DNA of 64,000 bases from Spisula solida (lineage: Eukaryota; Mollusca; Bivalvia; Venerida; Mactridae). Position numbers and translations under genes: made by a program. Location: positions 36,784,760 to 36,848,759 of the forward strand of contig OX365947.1 of assembly GCA_947247005.1 (NCBI GenBank), read 5' to 3'. This document shows positions 1 to 11,900 of this stretch, in pieces; the first letter of the stretch is position 1, and the number at the start of each line of letters is the position of its first letter. The notes under the pieces were generated by a model. The model saw only the letters and a list, made by a program, of their open reading frames with translations, was not told the origin of the DNA and made no database searches.

Positions 1-560
1 ACCTCTGTCTACTCTGTGTATGTTGTTTTATACACGCATGTGTGTTTTAACTTTTAACACAGGCACATGTTTGAATGTTGGTCAATATGTTTAGGAGAAA
101 GTACAAGTTATAGAGAAATAGCGGAGTGATAGTAGACGGTGGGCAGAATTGTTTTATTGCACCCGATGTTGATATAGATACGTGGCTGTGATATACTAGT
201 ACATTTCGCAAGCTTATAATTAGCCTACGATCTTAATTAGAAATCTGCATCACAAGGCCCTACTTATGAGCCTATCTTCATGAAAATTGAAGTGGTCGTG
301 TTGACCAAACTGAAGTTGAAAAAGCTTGCTTAAGATCATCATTCCGGTCAGTATGCCTGACAGCGAGCACAACACGAATGTGAAAGTATTTAACTACCAT
401 AGTATAGACGTTAATACTGTAGCGTCATTAATTGTCGCTTAATTCGGCTTAATTCATTAATTATTTGAACTTGTGTTTAAACATTCTCAGTACTAGAGTT
501 TTGTATATTTCTCGTATTTAAAAACGTATACATTTTGTATATTTTACTCTATCCATTACA
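1..560. other. Non-coding, contains one repeat fragment
   Basis: No exon could be supported here. About 246-335 is a degenerate copy of a repeat also seen at 6463-6530 (same strand) and 60205-60330 (opposite strand). The shared words are 'CTGCATCACAAGG', 'TTCATGAAAATTG' and 'GTTGACCAAAC'. Confidence 0.5.
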
Positions 561-621
561 ATGATGTTTGTATATTATATATTAAGTGATGAGTTGTACA
601 TATGTAAGGTTAATGAACAAC

Positions 622-776
622 TTTTCTGCTCTGCTCTGCTCTCCTCTGCTTCGCTCTCCTCTGCTTCGCTCTCCTCTGCTCCGCTCTGCTCCGCCCTGCT
701 CTGCTCCGCTCTGCTCTGCTCTGTTCTGCTCCGCTCTCTTCTGCTCCGCTCTCCTCTGCTCTGCTCTGCTCTGATA
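622..776. repeat. CTCTG/CTCCG pentanucleotide microsatellite
   Basis: About 155 bp of tandem CTCTG-type pentamers interrupted by CTCCG, CTTCG and CTGTT variants. The period of 5 keeps several frames open on both strands, which produces low-complexity serine/leucine/cysteine and arginine/glutamate ORFs that are not genes. Confidence 0.95.
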
Positions 777-2927
777 ACCTCGACAATAACATCCCACAAC
801 AGATATATCACATGTATAGTCAACATTAAACTATAATCGATGGATGTACGCCTCCACGAAAGTGTCCTTTTTTTACAAAATGTGAATGTTCTAAAGAACA
901 TTCAAGCCTACATCGAGCCTTTCCGCTCATGGATACGATTGATATTGATATCCTTTGACGTATGAACTCGGAACTGTCGGCTACAAGTAATGAATAGACC
1001 TACACATCGACACGTGGTGTATATCAACGTAACTTATATATTATTCATTTATTGGCACCCGTCTTTAGGCAGTTCATCGTTCCAACCTAAACAAATGATT
1101 TATTCACCATTCACTAACTTATACCACCCTCTCAGACAGTCTGGCAATCTAATGCATTTGTTCCATTTTCGTCAATAATGTACGTATAAAAAGATATATA
1201 TAACAATTTAAACTGAGGGATATTCAACTATAACAGACATTGATCAATACAACGACGTGTACATTTGTTTTGTTGTACTGTGATAAGTATCTACTATAGA
1301 GCTTACCAGTATCGTTAAACTATTATTTTAGTGGGTACAGAATTTTGTGGATTTTGTTGAAATAGCGATTTCGTGGGACCCATTCTCGTTCACCAGAGTA
1401 TTCTTCGTCCGACTTGACTAACCACTGATGTATGAGGATGGTGGGACCGGGCATTCGCAGATTTAAAAACAGTAGAAAGAAAATACCATAGCTTGTTAAT
1501 TCGCATGATGTATCATTCAAAGTTTATTTTGACCAGTATGGTGTTATGTATAATAATATAGTTTTTTTCTTGTCATAAACACAGCATGGTCTGTATACAC
1601 GTATAATTAGAATACACTTCTTCTAATTCTCTGGTATAGCTAAAAACATTTAACATGGAATCCTTGAATACCCCTGCTTATCCGTTGTCTAATCAAGGGT
1701 TGTTATTTTAACTAATCGAAACATTATTACGGTACGATAACCGTAAACACACGTGAGGTTTAATTAGCGTCAAGTCAAAAGTTCTGTACAATATATGTTC
1801 TGTGCATTTTAAGAATAAAATACAATTCTAGAAGTTAGAACCGTCCCTAATTTGAATCAAACTGAACAAACAAATAACAGAAATAGCCCGTTAAATTATA
1901 TTTCTATGTACATAGCCCGAAATATTGATCTTTACATTGTCCCGATTCTTAAAACGCGCACAGACTATTCTAGAATAGTCCTGCGTGTTTTATGAATTCT
2001 AACATCGCGCAACAATTTTAGAATTCCCAAAACGAGCAGGACGATTCGAGCATTATCTTATTCTTATATTGCGCATAACATATACATTATAATATTATGC
2101 ATGACTTACTTACGCTAATCTCATTTCATATACATGCTGTAACGACATAAATAGTTGAAACCGAGCCATACGTGTTGGTGTTATTTCACAGTTCATTTAC
2201 CAATATCGTTTTGATAAAACTTGTCATAGCATCAAAATTGTTGATAGATGAAACCACTTCCCATTTTACAATCACAAAGTACAAACTTTTATGTACTCAG
2301 CTTTTTTGAGGCGGAAAGTCATGGAAGACTACACATTTATGACTCGGTGAGCACGATTTCTTCATAAACACTATCTATAAAATGACAAATATCAATAAAT
2401 GATAATAATAAATGCACATAATAATAATAATAATAAAGACTATATTTTACGAGGAAACTCATTTGACAATCAATTATAATAAATGGCAATCTTCCATGAG
2501 ATCCTTAACAATAAACAGTTGAACAATAACACAAGTAAACATTCTACCATATAAAAAGTTTTTTTAGAACAAACGTACACCACCTGTTGTGAAAACGCGA
2601 AAATTGAAGCAATTCTTATGCATCCAGATATATGGTAATGCTCGTACTGATAGAATTGTTAAGAAGGCGTCGATATTTAAAAAAACTTGGAAGGGATCCT
2701 TATTTTTTGTTGATCATTGTCGGTTTGTTGCTATGGTTCTCATAGACATTATATTGTATCAACACATGTCTATAGCAACAGTCACTTAAGGTAGACACTA
2801 CGAACTAGTAATCTGATTTATAGTTATATTTGTTACTGAGCAACTACCTGAAGTAATGCCGATGAAACAACGTTAACTACCTTAAAGTGAAACAAATTCA
2901 AGACCCATATACAAAATATATACCAGT
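777..2927. other. No gene seen
   Basis: AT-rich sequence with short unrelated ORFs and an (AAT)n run near 2417-2436. A 17 bp inverted pair of 'AGACTATTCTAGAATAGTC' character occurs near 1966-1982. No exon, RNA gene or autonomous element was supported. Confidence 0.5.
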
Positions 2928-3338
2928 TTTATATAGCGTCCTTTTCATGCGAACACACGTTCAAAGGCACTTTACATTATAGTGTCGCAACCACAAGGGC
3001 GCAGGTGCATCCTTTACTAGTGCATATACAGTATGATCTGACCAGAGGGACAGACTGAGAGAAAGCCCCTGAAGGGAGAGAGAGACAAACACACATTAGA
3101 AGTGCGACAAGCTCTTTTTTGAATAGACAGCCTGGTTATTTAATGTGCCCGGTGTATAGCACCGATACACAGCTTCCTGGCACCTTTACCCAGAAACTTT
3201 GCAAACCACACGGTCAGATATAGCGGGAAATATTATTCATATTTCAGAAATGTCAAGTTCCGTTGCCGGTGATTGAACCCACGACCTCTGGATTGACAGC
3301 ACAGTGCGTTACCACTGGGCTTAATCCGCTAAATCCGT
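2928..3338 (-). mobile_element. tRNA-derived SINE, copy 1
   Basis: Read on the minus strand, this starts with a tRNA-like head (about 3338-3265) containing a B-box-like GGGTTCAATCACC preceded by CCCAGTGGTAACGCACTG. The body shares the words CTATACACCGGGCACATTAAA (in part), CCAGGCTGTCTATTC and a CTCTCTCTC-type tract. The 3' end is GCGCTATATAAA-like. It matches the second copy at 61334-61672 over its whole length, apart from extra sequence in the middle. A Pol III-derived SINE family is the simplest reading. Confidence 0.85.
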
Positions 3339-4024
3339 TTATATAAAATCTGGTACCATAGAAAACATTGATTTAATCCTAATGCATCGTCGGTTCTTTT
3401 ATCCCCGTGCGTATTCCCATGGCGTGATTATGACGTCGTTAAGTTACCATGGAAAACGCGTTTTATAGCGTGGTTCCACCTTAAATAATAAATTAATGAT
3501 AAGTATGATTACCTGCAAATGTGCTAGGGAAATGGAACAATGACAAGAGTTGTTTCGTCGGACCTATAGGTCGCGAACACGACGACAGATGAGCATCCTT
3601 ATGCCTATTTGACATTCTCTCTTGCAGAAAGATAAACTATTCTCCCACTTTAACTGGTGTAAGATAGGTTTTCAGCTCATGTAAGAAACTCCTATCTTAC
3701 ATTAGCAACATCTATCTTACATGAGCAACCACCGCGTGATTTCATTCGGCCGACCTTAATTTCGGGATTTACGGGTTAATGGCGATATAAAGCTTATGAA
3801 GACGAACGCCAATAGGCTCTATACCATTTAAAAGGCATATTCTTAAACATAACATAACAGCGTACGCTTTATTTCGTTATTATTAATGATTGTTTTGAAT
3901 GAGAATGTACGGCAAATAGCACATTATGATGACGTCATTTTGACGCCATAAAAGCTAAATAATGTTGTAAAGTCCTACTTTTCAAATTACGTCGGAGAAA
4001 AATAATCAATCATGAGACAATCGA

Positions 4025-4134
4025 TGTAGGATAAGGATATCTCACCCTCGGGGTCGGAATTTTAACCAGGAACTCGGCAAGCCTCGTCCCTGGTTAAAAT
4101 CCGATCCCTCGGGTGAGATATCCTTATCCTACAT
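4025..4134. repeat. Foldback hairpin (~48 bp arms)
   Basis: The left arm TGTAGGATAAGGATATCTCA... is repeated in inverted orientation at 4087-4134 with few mismatches around a loop of about 15 bases. It is a compact palindromic MITE or solo foldback. Confidence 0.9.
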
Positions 4135-4471
4135 AGAAGCTCATGATGGATTCTTATATTCCCGTAAACTCTGTAAACCAACTTTAAATATATGGCCCGA
4201 TAATTTTAATGCTGAACCATCAATGAAAGTAGCATGAGAACCCCCCTGTACTAGTCCGATAGGTGGCATTCAAACCCTTGTTCTCAACCACAACGTATAT
4301 GAACATAGTAGTATAAGTTCATATTTAGTCCTGCAATCAAGGGGTTATGTAGCGTCAGTTCTGCTTCGTAAAAATATGCATGACTGGACGGGTGCTTTCA
4401 TTACTGACACTTCGATTTTGCATATAAATGTTCATGATTTGGGAAGAAATGATGATGGAGACTGAGATGTG

Positions 4472-4950
4472 GTGTCGGTACTCGATAGTGTCGGTACTCA
4501 ATAGTGTTGGTACTCGGTAGTGTCGGTACTCGATAGTGTCTGTACTCGATACTCGGTAGTATCGGTACTAGGTAGTGTCGGTACTCGATAGTGTCGGTAC
4601 TCGATAGTGTATGTACATGTACTCGACTGTGTAGTGTCGGTACTCGTTAATTCGGTACTCGATAGTGTCCGTCCTCGATAGTGTCGGTTCTCGGTAGTGT
4701 TAGTACTAGGTAGTGTAGGTACTCGGTAATGTCGGTACTCGATAGTGTCGGTACTCGATAGTATCTGTACTCGATAATGTCGGTACTCGATAGTATCTGT
4801 ACTCGATAATGTCGGTACTCGAAAGTATATGTACTCGGTAATGTAGTGTCGGTACTCGATAGTGTCGGTACTCGGTAGTGTCAGTACTAGATAGTGTAGG
4901 TAGTCGGTACTCGGTAGTATCGGTACTCGGTGGTATCGGTACACGGTAGT
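4472..4950. repeat. 16-bp minisatellite (GGTACTCGATAGTGTC)
   Basis: About 30 imperfect head-to-tail copies of the 16-mer GGTACTCGATAGTGTC, with GG/GA and GTGT/GTAT variants. Since 3 x 16 = 48, one minus-strand frame stays open for 148 codons and yields a TDTIEYRHYRVP-like repeat peptide. This is an artefact of the repeat period rather than a gene. It lies about 0.9 kb upstream of the sulfotransferase start codon. Confidence 0.95.
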
Positions 4951-5856
4951 TTAGAGGATAGAAACTTTTTCGGATTCTTATTGATTCAAAGTCACAATTG
5001 ACTCGCTCGACAACAAACTATTTGAACTTGAAGCAGACTTAATTATATTTGTCCGTTTGATTGATGCCCTAGTCATATTGACAGGGAAATATTAACTAAA
5101 ACTACAAAGTCCTCTTTCGGAGGAATCATTCATGCGATCCTTTTTACAATTATGTTTTCTACAGCTCGTAGTTTTCATTGGTTTACTAATGTCTTATACA
5201 CGTACGAAAAATAAATATTTAAATAACAATCATACTATGGACTGTTAAACTTGTTGAAATGGTGCGTGTCGAGAAAGCCAGTGTTGCATTTATTGATACG
5301 AACAAGGTCTTCAATCTCATTATAATCAGATCCTATCATTTGCTGCATTTCTTTACGCTAATAAGGTCTGATTTTAATGGGATAGAAAATCTTTATAATT
5401 ACTATTTGTTTAAACATATTTTATCGATATTTTTCTTTAACTCTATTGCAGGAAGACCGACTTAACAGTTAAATGACAATTGGCAGGCATTGAATGTGGA
5501 ACAAGCAGAACATAAACCGATTCACAAAAATCGATAGGCCTATAGTAAGCCATTAATAGTGGTTCGGACAAAAGTCAGTTCATAGTTACGAGCATATTTA
5601 AACGCCCGTTCTCGCAAAAGAATTAGGCATTGAAGCGGATACGTGTCTATTGGAGTGGAAGTCATTTTAACCACACGGATATATTGTTCAATCATTGTTC
5701 AATCATTGTTCAATCATAAACGTATCGTTCTAGCTTTACGATATCTGAACAGTATGCACCCGAGAATGTGCATAAACTATCAGATATTGATAAACGATAA
5801 ACTACCAAGACAATGGATAATTAGTAATTAATTATTAATCGGATATAACGCTAGTG
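4951..5856. other. 5' flank / possible promoter and 5' UTR of sulfotransferase gene
   Basis: No recognisable core promoter could be fixed. An in-frame TAA at 5836-5838 lies 18 bases upstream of the ATG at 5857, so the coding sequence cannot extend further in this frame without splicing. Short TCAATCATTGT repeats occur at 5688-5715. Confidence 0.4.
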
Positions 5857-5944
5857 ATGACGCTCAGACGGAAATGTATGAAACATCTTCTGATTCTGGG
5901 TGTTCTTACCTTAATCATACAGATAATTGTCTCGACTCAATTCA
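5857..5944 (+). CDS. Sulfotransferase exon 1: start codon and signal anchor
   Basis: ATG at 5857 has a purine at -3 (GTGATGA) and an in-frame stop 18 bases upstream. It encodes 29 residues beginning MTLRRKCMKH followed by a 16-residue hydrophobic run. The donor is A|GTAAGT at 5945, leaving phase 1. The first codon across the junction becomes AAT (Asn). The exon is too short for ordinary ORF lists and was found by reading for a membrane anchor upstream of the catalytic exon. Confidence 0.85.
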
Positions 5945-8900
5945 GTAAGTATAATCTTTATTTATGTACATCATCACTATTTACATGTATTATTGTTGTT
6001 TAAATATGTGTTATTACCACGCTATAGGATTCGTGTGAATGTGGTCAGTGTTATAGTCCAGTCAGGATAAAAATCCAGTGACGCAGCGGTCGAGTCCACT
6101 ATAACGGTGTAAAACCAATTATAGAGGTTTAATATACTGTACAAACAACTATATTACTATAATTTCAATGCTAAGCTAACATACTAAACTTCGCTCTACC
6201 TGTTTAGACAATGGTTGTGATTTTTTGCGTACACATAAACTGCAACGTCACTGTCACAATATCCTAACTGGACTATACGTCTGTTTTCTGTTCTCGGCTG
6301 TTTCTGTTAAGTGCTGCCTTCCATGTCTGATTTTTCAGTATCTTTTTGAAATGTATTCTTGCCTTCGAAACACATTTAGCCAAATTGTCAACTTTATGAA
6401 AAGGTCCTAAGTGCGATTTACGAACTTAATATATTATAAGACTCATGCATATTTTAAATCTTGATCACGAGGCGCTTCTCGTGAGCATATTTTCATGAAA
6501 ATCGGAACATTTTGACCAACCCGAAGTTTAATCAAAGCACTGAGAGTACTGTTGGGGGCGATCTGGTTGCTGCTACAAAAGCTTAAACCGACTTTACACG
6601 TTTAATGTTCGTTTTCTTACTGCCGATCTTGTCTTGAATGTCAAAATAGTCATATGTGACTATATAGGCATGTTGGGTATCGAAATAATTGTTAAAAGGT
6701 GCATATTAATTTATATGTAATACGTGTATTGAATGTGTATATCAAAAGTGGCTTTAAAATAATACTACGCGCCTATTTATCAGATTCTACAGTACCGTCT
6801 TGTAATCACTTCCCTCACAGCGGGAGACAGCCTATAGAAAGCGGCTAGCTAGTACAGCGACACCATATGATTGCATAACAGTACTTTGCAGACCGTATAC
6901 GATTCATTGATAAAACCATCACTTGACCGTAGTCTGAAGTTTCTAAAAATAGCTTTACAGCCGGGACATTTGATGAACACGTCAGTTTCGTACTATGAAA
7001 CAAGTTCGGTATCAGCCGGTGTAGTGATTTATTTGGCCAAAAGTGTCGATTTAACGAACAGTTTCACAAAAATTTTTGATCTTAGAATAAACAAATGTTG
7101 CTGATTGGCTTAAATCAGTTAAAAAATTTGGAGAAACATATGTAGCAGTATTGGGAATTTTTGACAGTTTCTGGAACTACTTAAATGCGGATTCACATAG
7201 CAGCCTAAAGGCGGTTAATTTTGTATTAAGAAATGGGCAATGGTAGTAATGAGAGGCTTGAACGCCTCCAAAAAACTACTTTTAACATAAGTAAAAAGTA
7301 GTTTTTCAGACAATTTGTTTTTGTTTCTCATAATATCGATTTTTTACTTACGACCTTCTCATTCTAAGCCAGCGATATATACAATGGGTGTATTAAAATA
7401 TTACTACAATTAACGGTGACATACGTTTATATCTTTATTTAAGTCTCATCTCTGTATACATACTCTAAACAATTTACAAAACATATATCACAGTACAAAG
7501 CCATTCTAAAAGAATTATAGGCGACTATCAAATCACAATTTCATTTAAAACTCACAATATTTACAATATAAATCTATGTAACCATTATTATTCTAATTAT
7601 AAAAACTGTCCTAAAATATATATTAAATAAAACACTGAAAATCAAAATCACACTAATGTGTATTGTTACAAAATGTTTAAAAATTAATTCATCACCTTCG
7701 ATCATATCAAAAAATAAACTGAATAGCAATTGCTACATCTGTAAAACAAGAAATATGAATAAATAAATAAATAAATAAGTTACATTATTTACAAAGGTAA
7801 AATGATCTACGTTTTTAATATCAAAGCAGGTTTTGGCACATAACCGAATCAAAGCTGGATGGGTAAATAAAATGATAATTTACAAAATGCTGACCTATGA
7901 CAAAAAGATAAAAGCATTGTACAATAGGGTTCAACAGTAAATACATGTATGTTTTAAAATAAACAGTATGTACGAAGTTTATTTCTACCCCTTCCACTTG
8001 TACTAGATACATTTTGTATTGAATGGAGCCAATCAATTTGAAAAAGATTCAACATACTCTCTTCTACTGATTTCTTAAAACTTAATTTAGTAATTGGCAA
8101 AGCAATGTCCATATGATCAGTTAAACCAAGTGACGATAATTTGTGTTTAACCGAATAAAACCAGTTTTTACAAGCTGTACCCGCTAGCATGGGACACTTT
8201 CACAATTACTGTATATACTCAAACGCGATAATCTGCGATGTCAATATAAACAGAAATCACTGACCATTACATCGATTTTGGGTAGAGCAGAGGTATAAGT
8301 CCAGTTAGGATATTGTGACAGTGACGTTGCAGTTTATCTGTACGCAAAAAATCAAAGCCATTGTCTTAACAGGTAGAGTGAAGTTTAGTATGTTACTTTA
8401 GCACTGATCATAGTTGTTTGTACAGTATAAGCCTTTATAATTGGTTTTACACCGTTATAGTTGACTCGACCGCTGCGTCACTGGATTTTTATCCTGACTG
8501 GACTATATGTCTTTTTTATTTAAACAGTTTTACCAAACAACTTGTATGAAACATCTAAGCGTAAAGGATTATGTCATCGTCTAACAATCCTTCGATCCGC
8601 GTTCGATTCTTCGTGTCCTTCGTTGTTTTCCTTTTATGAAATTACTTATAAAATTAATGTGATACATGCACATGCATTACATTTATTGTCATATTCACAC
8701 TTTTCTTGTGATCTTCTACATGCTTGAAGTTTCAGGAGATTAAACATTATTGCTATGGTGTGTCGCAGTAACAACTATCTTATAGTTTGATTTGTTCATG
8801 TTATAAATTGTTATAAAATGTGTATTCAGATTTTAAGAAATTAAACAATACTCGCATAATACATTTTATTAATTTGAAAATAATAATTTACTACAAAGAT

Positions 8901-11900
8901 AAACAAATATTACACAAACGTATTTTTGCTTCACATTTAATTTCCGATTTAAAAATTAAAAAAAATGTAGATACGTATGGCTCGAACTTTGCATTGGCTA
9001 AACATTACTATTTCCCCTTAGAATATAACCTACATTATGAGCCAATGAAAACGCCGCATTTTGGCGGTTAACTGAAAATTTAATCATTAAAATTTTCTCT
9101 TCACAGACTTTACGTCATGCGTTGGCGCTACTTTCTATCGGCCAATCAGAATGCAGAATGTTATATTCTAAGTTAGTTAGAACATATTAAGTAAATTTTA
9201 ATGACTAAAAAGGACTCGCTTCGCTTCGCTCGCTCCGCCCTTTTTAATCATTAAAATTTACTTAATATGTTCTAACTATAACATAGCTTAACCACTGAGC
9301 TATTTTATCAGATGTGAGAAATGGTCACTTTTATTTACCAAATCAATTTAAATTTGGGGACTCATTGTAAAGATGATACCTTTTCGAATATCACTATACA
9401 TTTATACCTGGTTTCCCTGTTTACATTCAGTGGCACAGGTCCCAATACCGTGTTGGTGTTATACTTGTATAGAGAATCACGGCTTGATTGTAAATCCTCT
9501 GCATTTTTTGGAGGAGTCAGCCTCTCAATACGATCATTGCCCATTTCTTAATGCAACCTGAACCGCCTAGGCTAAACAATGTGAATCCGCATTCAAGTAG
9601 TTCCAGAAACTGTCATATTCCCAATACTGCTTCATACGTTTCTCCAAATTTTTAAACTGATTTATTTCAATCAGCAACATTTGTTTATTCTAAGATCAAA
9701 AATTATTGTGAAACTGTTCGTTAAATCGATATCTTTGCAGATAATCACTCCGCCGGGGCGATATCGAACTTGTTTCGTAATACGAAAATGACGTGTTCAT
9801 CAAATGTGCCGGCTGTATAGCTATTTTTAGAAACTTCAGACCAGGGTCACGTGATGGTTTTATCAATGAATCGTATATCGTCTGCAAAGAACTGTTATGC
9901 AATCACATGGTATGGCTATACTAGCCGCTTTCTATAGACTGTCTCACGCTGTGAGGGAAGTGATAACAAGACGGTACTGTAGAATCTGATAAATAGGCGC
10001 GTAGTATTATTTTTAAGCCACTTTTGATATACGCATTCAATACATGTATTCCATATAAATTAATATGCCCCTTTTTACAATTTTTTAGATACCCAACATG
10101 TCTATTTAGTCACATATGCCTATTTTGACATTCAATACAAGATCGACAGTAAGAAAACGAACTTTAAACGTGTAAAGTCGGTTTAAGAACCAGATCGCCT
10201 CCCATCAGCACTCTCAGTGCTTTGATTACTTGGGGGATTTCCCCAAGTATGGTTACATACCAATTTTGAAATCACTACGATTTTACCAATGTAATTTCTC
10301 CACGACCAATTCATCCGAGCCAAAACCGAGTTCCAGCCAATCTAAACAAAAATAATAATTTTCAATCATTTTCCCTAGCAATTGAATTATTTTAAATTCT
10401 TTGGATTGCGAGAAATTTGGAATGTTTCTTCTGTGAGTTAATGTTTTTGTGTGAATAAATTTCCACGCTCTGTAAAATGACTAATGTTTTTTGAGGGTTG
10501 ATACAAATGTCGCTGTTACAGTACCTGGTTAAGCAGACGAAATTTACCCTGTTTTGTTTCATAACGTTTGTATTACAGTTTAGCTACAAACTCCTGTTAT
10601 AATTTATTTATTTTTCACTATTTACAATATTTTGCATTGATAAAAAGTATTGATCGATGTTTCATCTATAAAATTTACCTCAGATATTTCGCTAAATAGT
10701 TTGCGTCTATCGTTAGAACAGCCCTTTTCCAAGCGCTTTCGCGCCGAGATTCGATACCATTGTGTATTGTTCCCTTTATAAATCGTTCGCGATGTTCGTA
10801 CCATATCCGGTTCGTTTGTAGCTAGTGTTATGGAATTTTGAATTAGTGCAGTTTTAGTTGTTATTTTGTACATTTTTTGCGCCAATTCACCCCTATCCAA
10901 TTACTTACATGTATATTCTTTTTGTTTACTGCCGTCAAACATTATTTATGCAGATGTATGATATTACCATTTACCGTCTTTTAAATGCTTTTTCTAAGCT
11001 TAAACTAGGTATTTCACACCCCCCTTTACAGTTGAAACTAGTTCATTGAGTTTTTTATGTGCGGATTGCCTTAATGGGTTCGTTAGATGAAAGTTAAATG
11101 AGTCAGCTGTCATCGATTTTTGTGAATTATTTTCACAGTATTCACACTTATTAATCCAATACCATTTAAGGTATTTTTTAATAGATTACAATGTACCAAG
11201 ATTTGCGTTATCCCATAAGTAACAATACTTCAGTACTTTGATTACTAATTGTCATTAAATGGTATTGATGTTTCGTTGACGGATTTTAAATTGGGACAAT
11301 AATTCGTGATTAAAACAATTAGTTAATTGTTTGAAGATTTCGTCTAACCTTTTTCTACGTTACATTGCCATTCGTCTGCGTGCGTTCGCTGACTCGAGCT
11401 AAATTATAACCAACTGGTGTAGATATCAAACCTGTTTATTACTTAACTCCTTAATTAATTGTTAACGAATTGATGAATCTTGAAAGGCGTGTATTCCATC
11501 ACCTTCTATTTTATGGCTGTTCTTTAGCACAGGTGTAGTAAAAAGTGTCGAGCGTTGCCTTTATTTGCCTGTGTCAGCATACTAATGAAATATGGCAGGC
11601 ATATGAGTGCGCCCACCCCTCCCATATGTTTTACTACTATAATAATCTGAATCAAAGCGCGTACAGCAAGTACATTTTGTAAAAATACACCTTCTTTAGG
11701 TTGTAAGTTTGTAGATTTCAACTTGTAAAATAACTGGATTGAGAGGAAATTTATAACTTGAATGTAAATATTTGATATCTGATTGAATTAAACTTCTAGA
11801 CTTTGTATCCATGCACTCTGACAGTACAGTCCAGTAAGGATATTGTGAGAGTGACGTTGCCGTTATGTGTTCACAAAATATTACTACCCTTGTCTGAAGA

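Noticed and set aside
575..901. 108-codon minus ORF rich in R/A/E/Q/S repeats
   Set aside because: Produced by the CTCTG pentamer array. Every frame there is repetitive.
4498..4944. 148-codon minus ORF with TDTIEYRHYRVP repeats
   Set aside because: It exists only because the 16 bp repeat period gives a stop-free 48 bp cycle.
10622..10900. 92-codon minus ORF (ELAQKMYKITTKTALIQNS...)
   Set aside because: No recognisable domain, splice context or second copy. Length is compatible with chance in this region.
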